This document shows, piece after piece, positions 21,975 to 34,935 of a stretch of 64,000 bases of DNA; position 1 is the stretch's first letter; every line of letters starts with the position of its first letter. Origin of the DNA: Lactuca virosa (taxonomy: Eukaryota > Streptophyta > Magnoliopsida > Asterales > Asteraceae); contig CAKMRJ010004445.1 in assembly GCA_928212115.1 (NCBI GenBank), forward strand, positions 4,101,355 through 4,165,354, written 5' to 3'. Under the pieces are notes generated by a model that was given only the letters and a program-made list of their open reading frames with translations, was not told where the DNA came from and did not search any database. The position numbers and the translations under genes were made by a program.

Positions 21975-23539
21975 TGATGTGTATATTTAATGCACTAGTT
22001 TTTTATTTATAATTCCTAATTTATCGCATCTAAACCACACCTTACAGGCAGTGAACCCGATCGAGTATAGTATAGCTTTGATAAGCAAGGGTGTCGAACA
22101 CAAGGGGAACGATAGTTAATTAATTTAAAATATTTGATTATAGGTTACAAAGCACACGAAAGGAATAAAGAAATGTATTATTAAATCTCAAACGAATAAC
22201 TAAACAGCAAATCTCGATAGACTGACATGAAGACAAATCTCTTTAGGTACTTTGGTTTAGACAAATTACACCTTAAAATCATAGACAATTGCACACACAG
22301 ATTTATTTATTCATGTTCACCGATTTCTAAAATGATTAGATTCACGTGCACTATTACTAATCCTTTAGCAAAAAAGTCAATTCAAGCAGTGATCAGTTGA
22401 TTAAACTAACAGGTTTCCTAGTGTTCAGTTCGTATCAAGCAAGACTTGTAACAATAGTTAATTAAATTTGTCAATTCAATCAACTTATATGTGGTTGGTC
22501 ATCACACATGCTCACACATTAACTTACTTATTTTCTAGTTAACCCTAGTTTCATGTTCACTATTCCTAGGCATATAATCTTATGTTCACAAAACAATATG
22601 ATTCAAGCAATTAAGAAGATGTTCATGCAACTCAATAACTTGATATTTAACAGAAAATAATTATCATCAATACATAAGGATCTTTAACAAACTTAACAAG
22701 ATAAATTAAACACGAATAAAACAATCCAAATAGAAATTAATCCATAAATCAAGGTTTCATCTAATCATAAACACAAAGCAAATGGTTTTAACACCGAAAT
22801 CAAAAAGTAAACACATAGTGGCATCACAATGGAATGCTAAACATGGTCACGATAACAAACCACATGATTACCGACACGAATCCGCTCTCTAATCCCTTAG
22901 ATCTTTGCTCCATATCAGCTTAAAGGCCTTCCGACCGCCTTCTAGACCCTCAAAACGGCAGCTATGAAGTTTTCTTGTTGCACAAGTCGAAGTGGAATAT
23001 CATAGATCATCAAAATAGTGGAATGATATGGGGTATTTATAGTTGAATGGAGATGGAATTAATATGGAATATTAGAGTTGTATTGGAATTAGGAAACTAA
23101 TGGTGGCTTAGGGATTAAGCAAATAGAAATAAGGTAAGTGGTGCTTGGGGAATAAGTAACTTGGAGGGAATTTCCGTCCAGCTTTTATGCTTCATCTTCA
23201 AGGCCGATTTTGGATAAGATAAATCCCGAATTAGCAAAACGTCCCTATCACATAAGTCGTAGGAAATTTCGTCTAGTTTTCAGAACATTTTGAATCTCAT
23301 CAATTGGACTTATGAGTCATCTGATATACCCGAAACACTGAAGATTGGTCAATCTGCCAGCAATATCTTTTTTGCATCTTTTCAGCTCCATTCTTTTTCT
23401 TTTGCATTCCAGCTCCCATTTTAACTGTAATTGAATATTTCAAAGCATATTAAGTATCTTTTAGTTCTAAATAACATAAAAATATAGTATAAAATAATAA
23501 GAAAATATCATAAATATATGCATAAAATAGACGTTATCA
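21975..23539 (-). repeat. R3 5' LTR, 1565 bp, intact
   Basis: It is the intact counterpart of the split left LTR. Plus-strand ends are TGATGTGTATATT and ACGTTATCA. No coding content is recognised. Confidence 0.92.
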
Positions 23540-23544
23540 ATATC

Positions 23545-26054
23545 CTATATTCAGTCAGCCCCTAAGGACACCTTTCCTCCCCCAAAGGGGAATGTGAAAC
23601 GCGTCCTCGTCCCACACTCGCTTCTATCCTGGATATCTGAATAACTCTCCCCCACTTAGATTAGACTAAGTCTGCTCAGCAGATGAGAATTGAAGGATTC
23701 CCAAACCCTCTCTCGTTCCAATGATCAATCTGTTGACGGCCGGTGCTTAACAAATCTTGAACGCCATGAATAACCCTTCCAAAGGAACACGACTCCCGAA
23801 TACCAACTAACACATCTTGTTTCCCAACAATACCAATGACTCTAGCTGCTCAAACTGATATTATACTCAGATCTCGGAGTCTAAAGGTCAGATGCTCCAA
23901 TCAAAACTTCAGCAACAACTCTCTCTCTTCCTCTGATAACCTCGAAAGCCTTTCCAAACACCGTTACTAAGCTTACTGAAAACTAGTCATCACTCCCTCG
24001 TTCAAGCCCTTGAACCAACCCCGAAAATGACTGGAGCAGGTGCACTCACTGCTCCTCCATGTACGCCAGACAGTCGACCTCCTTGTCTTCCACCTAAACA
24101 CAACGAAAATATAACGGGCTTTCTCCCTATAGGCAATCCTTGATGACGTGACCAAAACTACTACACCTGTAGCAACCCAGATCACTGAACTGATTCCGAC
24201 AACGACTCGGAGCAATCACGGTACACGCGGATTCCGCTCCGCGAGGTACATCCGTCTGAAGATCTCTCAAAGATTCATGGACCTTCTGAAAGGCATCTAA
24301 CAACCCTTGCTACCCCAGACGATAGCAGAAAACCGACCCGAGATTTAACTTATCACAATTCCCAAGCGGTAAAAATACCTGATATCCACCGGAAATGGCC
24401 AAAGATAGCATATCCGCAAACATCTGGAGGAATCCTGACCACCTCCTCCTGGGTTACCTCGACCACCCTAAGAACATGATGAAGCACTTCATTCTGATCC
24501 CAATGACAATCCAAACCCTTGGAACGAAACTCCGTCGTGCAGTTTCTGCAAGCATTGCATGGGATCCGACCCTGCTGGTCTCTCAAATACTGATCCAAAC
24601 TCTTAGGTCTCCACCCGAGACCCTCCAAATAATTCACCTGACCTGAACCTCTCTCATTGAGGTACTCCTAATCAATCTTCCGCCCTCGGCTCTGAGGTCC
24701 AATACATTTAGGGTCTCGCACCCTGACACACTCACCAGCTCAATCGTCGACGACTGTACTATAGTAGCTGGAGCAATTATCTGCTCTAAACCGGCTACAA
24801 ACTATTCCCAATACATAGTTCCCAATCCCAAAGCATAATAAATTGCACAATCAACCCTTGCCGCCCGATACAAGAGATCCAAGGCGAACTCGAAATTTTG
24901 GCAGTTCTTCTGCTAACTGGCTCACCACCGGAGCCGGGACCAAACCATGGTCCTTCCCATACGTGCTCATCCTCATTCTGCAAATTAGCTATTCCCACGA
25001 TCAAGGCATAGCCAAGAATTCTCCTTCCCATAAGCTTCTCAGATTCTCCAAGCCTCTCACCGATTCAAGTATGGATCCTGTGCTTTCAGTAGTACGGGCC
25101 CAATACTACCTTCCACACCTATCCATACTTTCCTCAGCAATCCTCCTGAATCATCTAAGTCACTTATTCCACTGATGCACCAAAAGTCCGGTAAAAAGCA
25201 GCACGATTCTCACCGAAGCAATCTCCTAGGCTCCCCCCTTAGGTTCCCAATCGCACCGAACCGCCCCCCTAACTCGTTGGAGCATATCCTAGGTTTTCGT
25301 AGGTCCCCAACCTTGCCCCACCATCAGCTTCTGAAAAATCCCCATGATGCCATCCATCCACCTCCTGGATATCGTCATATCCACTTAGTGACTGACTCCC
25401 ATCACTTAAGAGTTCCACAAAGCACAAAGCAAGCAGCATTCGTGCAGTAGCACTCTGATCCAAAGAACTATCACAGAACGTTCAGCCCACAAACCACAAC
25501 TCGTGCTATCCACATCCATCCATCCATCCTCACTGTCGGTTGCCTAACGCATGCAAATTATACACAGAACAAGATCCAATAGACTGTCGAATAATAGACT
25601 CTGCCCTAGGACCACAACCATATGAGAAACAGGAAATAAGGCCGAATCAATTATTCTAAGGCTATAAGATCCTAACCGTATACAATTTTTAAAAACATAC
25701 ATATAGCAGTTACCAATACCAATAATCATTCTCATTCTAGCATGGCATGCCATATCAGGTCAATCTAGCGCTGACTACTCAGCACAAGCATGCAAGTCTA
25801 CCAGCTCATATATCATACAAAGGCATCTCTCCTAGCCCTAACTATCATGCGATTCTCAGATTCATAAATCAAATCATATCAGATACATATATGGGTATTT
25901 TGGGGAAACTTACTTGAGCTCGGCTGATTGCATGCACCACACCCTTTCTTGTCTTAGAAATTCTTTACTTGAAACATTTTTCTTTTGAAAGATTTACAGA
26001 TCCTCAGTCTGAGTTCAGAAACACCCGAAAGTATGTCTGAATCCCTCAGACCAA
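23545..26054 (-). pseudogene. R4 interior with decayed gag
   Basis: This runs leftward on the minus strand from the R4 PBS. The only firm coding sign is a zinc knuckle at 24133-24174 (minus), reading CYRCSSFGHVIKDC, a perfect CX2CX4HX4C, followed by a stop. Short open stretches around it (24353-24637, 25175-25463) show no domain I can name. A copy of the R5 LTR module lies near 25585-25640. The decay is greater than in R1 or R2, as expected for the oldest layer. Confidence 0.6.
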
Positions 26055-26067
26055 GGCTCTGATACCA
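26055..26067 (-). other. R4 primer-binding site
   Basis: The minus strand reads TGGTATCAGAGCC just inside the R4 LTR end at 26071. It fixes R4 as minus-strand and marks 26071-44869 as its 5' LTR. Confidence 0.88.
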
Positions 26068-26410
26068 ACTTGTAACGCCCCAAAAATCAAGGGTAAAAAT
26101 TTCATTTTTAATATAGCTAAAACATTGATACCATTTATTTCAAACATTTCAAATCATCATTAAGTAAAACGTTTATCAGAGTTCATCCCAAAATCATTCG
26201 TTGCGAAAATCATATGTGTGTGCACTGCGATCAATCCGAGCTCTTCATTTCCAAAACGATGATACCTGAAACCAAAACTGTAAACTGTAAGCACAAAGCT
26301 TAGTGAGTCCCCCAGAGCATACCCCACACACAATCCACATAACACATACCATATTAGCTATAAAAGCTACATATATCACACAAGCCATGCATACATAAAA
26401 CATGTAAGAA

Positions 26411-26506
26411 TGCCATGGGCTACCCCACATGGTCTTTACCTAGGACTGCCATGGGCTACCCCACATGGTCTTACATCCAATGCCATGGGCTCCCCCACAT
26501 GGTCTT
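26411..26506. repeat. R4 LTR tandem repeat, left part
   Basis: Units of about 34-36 bp contain GCCATGGGCTACCCCACATG and alternate between two spacer types. R5 inserted inside this array; it resumes at 40494-40606. Confidence 0.85.
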
Positions 26507-29500
26507 TGTCACACCCCAAAACCGGAACGACGGAAACGTTCAGGGGTGGAGGACGTCATGTTTAGTATCACAAGTCATGCATCATAGTAAGCAAAGTAAT
26601 AAACAACCATTTCATTAGAAAGAAAGTGTTTACAAAGTATGTGGTTCACATAACATAGACAAAAAGTAAATAACAAAACAAGACATGAAGCTATACTGCT
26701 CCATCTTCTGAATCCCAGCGCGCGTACCTGTCTACCGGTCTCATAAGAATACAAGTTATTTTGAAAGAGTAGATCAGCATTTAAGTTGGTGAGTTCATAA
26801 GATTTTAGTGATGTAAGTAAGTTGAAAGAAAGCTGTAGTAAGTTGTAAGTTCTTTTAGAAAAGTTCGCCTGTTCCTCCAGAAAATCCTATATTTCCCGCT
26901 TTGATGAAAGATAAGTAAAAATGACTCTACAATCCTTTCTATGAGTACTAAATGGATACAAGTTATATAAAACCTAGAGTAACCAAACAGTCGGTTGTGC
27001 GTATCTGCCCTAAGCCCACAACCAAACAAGGAACAGGAAATGAGGCGGAAGGCACACATCCCATTAGTTGTTAGATCCTTGTTGTATATAACCTTGGTGT
27101 ATTCACTTAGTACTCACGGAGTTAACTGTAATAGGTCCTTTATATTTGATGAAAACATTCTTTAAGAAAACCCTTATTTCTTTTAGTAAAAATGGTAACC
27201 ACAATGGTTCCTTCTATAATTACTTAGTTTATACTAGTTATATATAATCTAATATCGAACAGATAGTTAATTGTGAGAATCTGCCCTAAGCCCACAACCA
27301 AACAAGGAACAGGAAATGAGGCGGAAAGCACACATCCAACTGCCTATCGGGTATTAATTATATATAACCCTGACGTATAAACTAAGGTATTATAGAATTA
27401 ACCAACTAAGGTCCTTTAAGTTATATTGGTTTAATAAAATGGATTAAACCCTTACTGGTAAGTTTCTAGTTTTGTATACCAAATGTTCTATTTGAAAAAT
27501 ATGTTTTGTACTAGAAAACGGTGCATTGAATTAGTGTCCTATGACCTGGCCCATACCTGGTACCCCTTATGATTACTTGTGTATACGGAACATATATATA
27601 GCTAAGATCGGATAGATAGTAGGCAGGGTGAATCTGCTCTAAGCCTACAATCAAACAAGGAACAGGAAATGAAGCGGAAAGCATACATCCTACTACCTGT
27701 CGGATCCGATTAATATATATTCCTGATGTATAAGCTAAGGAATCATAAAGTTAGCATTATAGGCCCCTTTCTACTAAATGTACTAGACTCGACTGTTCTG
27801 TTTGTCGTTTGAAAAGATGTAAGTTTTCCCTAGTTTATAACTATCTTGACTCGAAAATAGTTTACATTACCTTTCAAGTAGTACTGTCACAATATGAAAG
27901 TAATGGGAAAATGTAACTACACAGTTGTCTTTTGAATTGACAAACTGAAGTACTGATTACCTTAAAACACGTTTGATTTATTAAGGTCATAATATGATGA
28001 ATAATACCCATACTATACGCTCTCCCTGCAAGATATTCTGGGAACCAAACGCGACTTCCGCAAACAAATTGTTAGGCCGTGTAAATTCACATTAAAGTTA
28101 TATGATCATGTATACCCAATTTACTATCACCTTTTGTTTAGAACAATGAGTTAGTGATTATTGATATAATTAGATCATGTATTGTTATTCTGCTATAGCA
28201 TTTAGTATGTTCTTTCTGTTATAGTATCTTAGTATGTTCTTTCTGTTATCGTGTATTGTATCTTCCTCCCTGTTTTTCTTTATAGTATGTTCTAGCATCT
28301 AGTATGAACTGAAACCCTAAACTATACCTATTACAGTTTACTAGTATGTTTACTTGAACTGTTACTGAAAAGACTCATTTATTTACTAAGTTATGATTGT
28401 ACTTTAAAAACGGAGTTTTATAAACTATAAAGTAACATAACTTAAAAAGAGTTCTTGAAATGTTTTGATCACTTATAAAAGACATAAGCAATCTTTTGAA
28501 AGATGTTTATAACAAACATTTACACAATTATCATTGTTTTCAACTTCTATTCCCCCCTTAAAAGCATTTAAAACAGTTTAAAAGATTGATTACAGGGGTA
28601 TGAACTCACCTTATGTGGGTGATTCAAACGAATATGCGAGTAAGGATGAGAAGTTCCACGAATGAAGTTCCGGGACACAAACGAGTCCTAAATGACATAT
28701 AATGGCATATAATGGCATGCATATAGAATTTAGAAGCAACCACATGCAAGGAAACACCTTTAGGGACTAGGAAACACTTGGACCAAGTGTTAGAATCACA
28801 TGTGATTCATCCAAGGGGAGTGTACGGCCACTAAATGGAGTGTGCGGCCATGGGTATATGGCCATGGACTGTACGGCCATCCACTCATGGTAACAAGTGC
28901 ATAAAAGTTTGCTTGAATGATAGGGAAGCTTGTGGGACTATTGCTCATGAAGTGTTGAAGCTAGATTTGCATTTTGGAGGCCCTTTAGGGGTGTTTTGAG
29001 GGGTGTACGGCCACACATGGGTGTATGGCCGTAAAGTCCTTTTGATCTTGAGTTTTGGTCGTTTTTAGGGTGTTAATCAAGTGTTCCTATCATGTACGAA
29101 GCATAGGGAAGGAGTACTTACGATTTGGAGGCTCAAGAGGGTTCACAATCACCAAGAACAAGTGTGTTCTTGGTGTTCTTGGTGAAATGGATGAAGATTT
29201 GAAGATCTATCATTAAGAGTTGTTTTCATGGATAAATCAAAGGGTGATTACATGATTAAGAAGGATAACAACTCAAAGATGGAAGAACACTTACGTTTTT
29301 GAAGATCTAGGATGAAGAACTCGACGATAGTTGAGAGAGAATCGATTTTCTGGACTTGGGAATGTGAGAAATGACTAGAATGGAAATGATACTCTTCATA
29401 TGGGGGAGGGTGTACGGCCAAGATGGGTGTACGGCCGTACACCCATGTGTACGGCCGTACACTCCCTTGAATGGAGTGTATGGCTTGATTTCAAGGTGAA

Positions 29501-29659
29501 GAACTTTAGCTACACAAGCCTACACCCAATGCTTGAATGTACTGAGCTTTGAACCCTTAAATGGACTCTAAACAATGCTAAAAGATAGCAGAAACGAGTC
29601 TGACACATGATTGAATTGAATGGCTGGACTTTCAAGGCAAAAAATTTCGGTTTGTCACA
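26507..29659 (-). repeat. R5 3' LTR, 3153 bp
   Basis: It contains three copies of a conserved module (about 26990-27063, 27270-27335, 27625-27690), GTGTACGGCC-type near-palindromes at 28817-28880, 29005-29035 and 29408-29462, and no coding. Confidence 0.92.
29427..29462. repeat. Pair of perfect 16-bp palindromes GTGTACGGCCGTACAC (R5 left LTR)
   Basis: Copies at 29427-29442 and 29447-29462 are both perfect palindromes with centres 20 bp apart. The same pair is in the right LTR at 40256-40271 and 40276-40291. R1 has GTTTACGGCCGTAAAC in the matching role. Confidence 0.92.
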
Positions 29660-30135
29660 TCATCCCCCCCGTTAGATGGAATTTCGTCCCGAAATTAGCT
29701 TTCTTAGCAGAACTACTGGGGTTGCGCTCCTCTGATTGGCAGAATACCCACTCGTAGACCTGGCAACTTTGCCCTACTATTCATGATAGGATTCATACTT
29801 GGTCCATTTATCATTACCTCATGTATACAAGTCATATATAATTAAGATTAGTTAGACGGTCAGATGTGCGACTCTGCCCCAGGTCCACAACCAAACTAGG
29901 AACAGGAAATAGGGCGGAAGCACACATACTAAATCTGCGTAATCATAATCATATACCACCCTTGCGTATACACTGAATAGTGATAGGTGGGCTGTATTCG
30001 TCCTTAGCCTTTGTGCTCGAACTTGGTCTGCTGGACGAGTGGTATTTCAGAAAGGTCTGTTGAACATACGGCGGTAAGGCTTCGGAAGGCAAAGTACTCT
30101 TCGCACGAGTACTTCAGGATTTAGAATACGAAGGA
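29660..30135 (-). other. R5 interior, 3' end next to the purine tract
   Basis: It starts with the minus-strand purine tract, then a noncoding stretch holding a diverged copy of the R5 LTR module (about 29860-29930). The pol genes expected here are absent. At 30136 it joins a truncated LTR of R6, a deletion junction. Confidence 0.65.
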
Positions 30136-33100
30136 CAAAGGTAGATCTGGGCTCCTAAGATCGGTATAACACGTAAAGTCCCCACCTTTCCTTCCATGCA
30201 TGGCCTTTTGAGGCTTAAAAGGCCATAATAACCCCTTTAAGCTTGCATGAGGGTTTCTAATGGCATAAAGCTTGCACCTTTATGCCTTAACCATTCTTAG
30301 GGACTCCAGATCTGAAAAGATCTTTGCTTGGGACGTCCTAATCCGACAAGAAATCATTCTTGGCCCATAAACTTCATAAAAAGGGACATAAAGAGATCTA
30401 ACAAAGTAGAAGTCAAGGAAGGAACTTGATTACCAAAATGAGCAGCAAATGGAGTGAATCTTCTGGATCCACTCCTTCCTCCTTGAACCTCTAACCTTCT
30501 TCTTGTTCCTCCAAGCTTCAAGAATGCTCCAAAACTCTCAAAATGACTCACAACTCAAGGGAGGCTTCTAGGGTTTTCGTTCTGGACTTGAGAGAGTATC
30601 AAGGGGCCGATGAAGGCTATAATGTTCCTTAAATAGGGTACAAGGCCCGCATTTAGGGTTTTCCCCAAACCTGACCAACTCGCCAAGTCAGTCTTCTGAC
30701 TCGTCGAGTATGTCACTAAACCCGCGACCGAATCGTGCTCCTACTCGTTGAGACACCCATCTACTTGATGAGTTACTTCCTCATTTGAGGTTTTCTTCTC
30801 TTTCAAGGTCTCCTAAATTCGAGGTGTTACAACTCTCCCCCACTTAAACTAGACTTTGCCCTCGAAGTCCGCCACGGCCAACAATATTGCAATCTGCTCA
30901 TAACATTTATGCTCAGTGAATACCTCTCCTACTGAGCCCGATCCTCGAGGGATCACTTTTCATTGACCTTCCACCCGGTCATTCAGCCAAAACTAATCCT
31001 TGAGGGTTAGAACTTCGAGAGCACTCTGCTCACCAACAATCCTGAGATCGCGACTCTTTCCCAACTGATAATCCTTTCGGTACTCCTCGAGTACCTATGC
31101 TGGTTAACCTAGGGGTTCACCCCTTTTTCCTTGCGCGTTCACTGGCCTTCCCAAGGCAAACTTCCCTAAACAACAATCTCCTCTATCTCTATGAAGGATA
31201 TACCCTTCGCTGAACCTACCTTCCCAGCCACTCCCAGGGTTGGTCACTTCGCTGATACATACTGAGTGCTTTCTCTTTCTATATACTGATGCTGGAAACC
31301 CCTCCCAACGGATGGATCAGATAATCCTTCGAGTAATAGACTCATCCCTGCAACGGTTAGACTCATACGAGAGCTGCGCAACAGAGTCAAATCACTCACT
31401 CTGAGATTATTTAATCCTGCTGTTAGTGGCCTGGCACCTCTCAGTCAACTAATTACTTCCACTCGCGGATCCTCTTATTGTTGTCCCTGTCTGAAGATTC
31501 TGTTGTCTCTGATCCGCTCTCCGGACGAACCGAGACCATCCTGGTCCAAACTAATCTGCCATAATCTGGGTTACCGGACTCCCACTGGCTACTGCACCCA
31601 AGCTCAATCGTTCAGTCGCTCTCAGCGACTTCCGAAGAAAACTTCGGCTAGCTAAAACTAATTCAGATATACCTTACCACTCTGGCTCCATACACTACTG
31701 CCTCGGCTACCACCCGGCATCGGACCGAAATCTGGAACATATAAACTGCATCGGGCTAACCCCAGTAACGGATCTAAATCCGAACAAATCACAATAAGTG
31801 CCTAGGGCTAACCCCCGGGTCTTCCTGCTACACATAACCATAAGCATAAACATAATGGGCCAGCATTGTGGCCGTAGACCCATGCACACAGTGAGGAGAC
31901 TCACCTCGCACTGCTGAAGACTAGCTGAAACACTTCTGACTGCCAACCGACAACTTCTGAACTGCTGATCCTTCGGCTCCCCGAACTATCAATACCCAAA
32001 GTAACATTTAGACCACAATATTCCAAAAGTCAATCCAGGTCAAACTTGGTCAAAGTCAACCTCCAGTTGGCTATGACTCGCCGAGCTGCTCTACCGACTC
32101 GTCGAGTCCATGCTTCTCCAACTCAATACAACCATTGATCCTACCCGTCGATTCTAGCAAGCACTCGACGGGTTCTCATTCAGACTTACAGTCGGGACCA
32201 TCTTCAACCGACTCGTCGATTTCATCCTTGAACTCGTCAAGTTCATCTCCCTCTTATGAATTTCCAGGCTATGACTCGTCGAGTTGTATGAACAACTCAT
32301 CGAGTCCATGTTCATATACTAAGAAGATTTCCTTAGACTCGTCGAGTTCCTCATTATACTCGTCGAGTTCCTCATTATACTCGCCGAGTACGATGATCTT
32401 CATGCCCGCTATGGACCCAGACTGACTGAGTCCCATACCAACTCAACTCATACCCTTTAACAGAAGGGTTTTAGGGCAAGAAAGCAGACTGACTCGCCGA
32501 GTCACTCTATGTCTCATTCTATTCAGACAATTTCTAAGCCAAACAGCTTCACCCAAAGGTAGATCTGGGCTCCTAAGATCGGTATAACACGTAAAGTCCC
32601 CACCTTTCCTTCCATGCATGGCCTTTTGAGGCTTAAAAGGCCATAATAACCCCTTTAAGCTTGCATGAGGGTTTCTAATGGCATAAAGCTTGCACCTTTA
32701 TGCCTTAACCATTCTTAGGGACTCCAGATCTGAAAAGATCTTTGCTTGGGACGTCCTAATCCGACAAGAAATCATTCTTGGTCCATAAACTTCATAAAAA
32801 GGGACATAAAGAGATCTAACAAAGTAGAAGTCAAGGAAGGAACTTGATTACCAAAATGAGCAGCAAATGGAGTGAATCTTCTGGATCCACTCCTTCCTCC
32901 TTGAACCTCCAACCTTCTTCTTGTTCCTCCAAGCTTCAAGAATGCTCCAAAACTCTCAAAATGACTCACAACTCAAGGGAGGCTTCTAGGGTTTTCGTTC
33001 TGGACTTGAGAGAGTATCAAGGGGGCTGATGAAGGCTATAATGATCCTTAAATAGGGTACAAGGCCCGCATTTAGGGTTTTCCCCAAACCTGGCCAACTT

Positions 33101-33250
33101 GCCGAGTCCGTCTTCTGACTCGTCGAGTAGGTCACTAAACCCGCGACCAAATCGCGCTCCTACTCATCGAGTCACCCATCTACTCGACGAGTTACTTCCT
33201 CATTTGAGGTTTTCTTCTCTTTCAAGGTCTCCTGAATTCAGGGTGTTACA
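30136..33250 (-). mobile_element. R6: deleted LTR retrotransposon remnant inside R5
   Basis: Two near-identical stretches of about 696 bp, 30136-30831 and 32554-33250, are the start of the same LTR on the minus strand (TGTAACACC). A minus-strand purine tract follows at 30832-30845, then about 0.9 kb of interior end, including codons like the end of R2 pol (ADFEGKV then stop, near 30857-30880). From about 31713 the sequence is LTR again, so the interior and part of the 5' LTR were deleted. It interrupts R5 gag at 33250/33251. No TSD can be shown because the left end is cut. Confidence 0.75.
32075..32510. repeat. ACTCGNCGAGT near-palindrome cluster in R6 LTR
   Basis: About a dozen copies of ACTCGTCGAGT-type sites occur between 32075 and 32510, with centre spacings mostly 20-21 bp within pairs. 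The serine-rich 96-codon ORF at 32135-32425 is their translation and not a gene. Confidence 0.8.
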
Positions 33251-33941
33251 CGAATGTGGCTGGGTTAGAAGACAGCACATCTCCTTGGGTCGGGGCAGTT
33301 AGACCCCAGATGTATCTTTCTATCTTCTTGCTTTCCGGGGTAACCATCCCGGGGCATAGTGCTGCCAGGTCGCTAAACCCGTTAGCGTAGGACACTATGT
33401 CTGAGCCAACCATCGTGAGCTCCCATAGTTGTTGTTCCTACTTTTGAACTTCGCCCATCGGGCAATATTCTTCCAGCATTAACTCTTTTAGGTTCTCCCA
33501 ACCTATTGAGTTAGCCACTGATAGGGTCAGTGACTTAACATGGCTATTCCACCATGTTAGGGCTCTGTCTGAGAAGGTGCACGCAGCAAACTTTACTTTG
33601 CTCCCTTCTGAGCACGAACAGATTTCGAAGACCGAATCTGTTTTCTCGAACCATCACATCAAAGCGATGACACCACCATTTCCATTAAAGGAATTTGGTT
33701 TGCAGTTCATGAAGTCCTTATACGAACACTCCCTTGGGTGTTCGTGAGTAACTCCAAGGTTGGTTAAGTGGGTACCGCTACCAGATCTGAAGGTACCACT
33801 TTCGCAGAAGTGAGCTAGAGAAGCTGCCACTGCGGAGGATATCACTGCTTGGAGAGCAGCAAGATCGAACTGTGGCAGAGGTAGTGGCGGTTGAGTTGGA
33901 GTTATCGGAGTAGTGCGTCTGTTTGATCTGCAAGGAGGCAT
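33251..33941 (-). pseudogene. gag: R5 gag, N-terminal two thirds
   Basis: Start ATG at 33941 (minus) begins MPPCRSNRR, like R1 gag. A proline- and glutamine-rich linker follows, then the conserved ECSYKDFMN and a capsid domain that matches R1 closely (WFEK, EICSCSE, KVKFAACTF and ESKKIERYIWGLT are visible across frames). A stop follows the LM near 33654 and others lie downstream. The region ends at 33251 where R6 was inserted; the zinc-knuckle part is missing. The leader on the minus strand covers 34002-34930 and 37126-37339, split by S1. Confidence 0.85.
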
Positions 33942-34001
33942 CTTTGCTAAAAGAATACAAAGATGAGATGGAATAAGTCTATAGCAATGGATATAAGCCA
34001 A

Positions 34002-34930
34002 AAGCTGAAAGACAAGGTTATCCTAGTTCTAAGTGTATCGGGTCCTGACTTCCACAGGGTTCTGGAAACAATTCATAAAAGAGTCTATACCATATAAACT
34101 TTATGAATTAGAAATGGCCATCCTCGAATGAATATATGTGACCTGAATAACTGTTACCAGTTGCATGTAAAGAAAATAATCCTAACACATAATGTGAGCA
34201 GTGTCTCCACTAACTCATTAAGTTAAACAAGATTATTATTTATTAGTGTGACGCATAAGACATTTTGGTTACTTCGGTTGATCCTTCTTTGAAAGCTTCT
34301 CCTGAACCTGCTCTTCTGTTGTCTACTGTGAGGAAGTGGTTACATCTATCTGGGTTTGTCGTGTGAGAATGGAAGTGTCTAAAGAATCTATGAGATTAAG
34401 TGAAACGTTATGGGGTGATCCTTACAGAGTCCTCCTATAATTGCACAATGTATATATGTTGTATATAATTTAAGATTAAATAGACCTTCGAATAAGTGAT
34501 CCTACTCCAAAACCACAACCAAACAAGGAACAGATAGTGAAGCATAGATCACAAATTCTAAGTCTATAAAATCTCAATTATATATAACCTTGGAAGTATA
34601 CATTGCAAGATTATAGACCTATCCGTAAGGGACTTTTAAGTTATCACATAAGTTATTTATATAGTGCCTAAAATAATCCTATAGTATTTTAATGTAATGT
34701 ACTTGGTATGTTTTAAACTTGTTGTCGTGTTATACTATCATTAAATACTCCCATAGTATCTTATCTTTATGATCTGATCTAGAATTCCCTTGAATTGAGT
34801 TAGGTAAGTTTTAAGACTGTTGCAACAACACATCACTCCCAAAAACATATCGGTCACATCTCGAATGAATATAGTTGACCAGGCTATATTGATCCCAGCT
34901 ATGATTACATAACTATTCAGGTTTGACCGC
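34002..34930 (-). other. R5 untranslated leader, part
   Basis: There is no recognisable gene. It holds a diverged copy of the R5 module at about 34485-34565 and is separated from the remaining leader (37126-37339) by S1. Confidence 0.6.
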
Positions 34931-34935
34931 AGTGT

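Larger units (their letters stand above)
9641..23539 (-). mobile_element. R3: non-autonomous LTR retrotransposon, minus strand, interrupted by R2
   Basis: Two LTRs of about 1.56 kb flank a 2.25-kb interior (19724-21974). The orientation is minus: a primer-binding site abuts the right LTR (21951-21968) and a purine tract on the minus strand abuts the left LTR (19724-19737). On the minus strand the LTR begins TGATAACG and ends CACATCA. The interior has no gag or pol that I can recognise, so it would depend on another element, as LARD-type elements do. The PBS type resembles that of Athila/Tat elements, so a partner there is possible (inference). The LTR copies look very similar, suggesting a recent insertion. 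Confidence 0.88.

Noticed and set aside
32135..32425. Serine-rich 96-codon ORF
   Set aside because: It translates the ACTCGTCGAGT cluster of the R6 LTR.
30354..32969. Two nearly identical 65-codon minus-strand ORFs (30354-30551 and 32772-32969)
   Set aside because: They are the same stretch in the two R6 LTR copies, near the presumed leader; duplication is due to the LTRs and there is no known domain.
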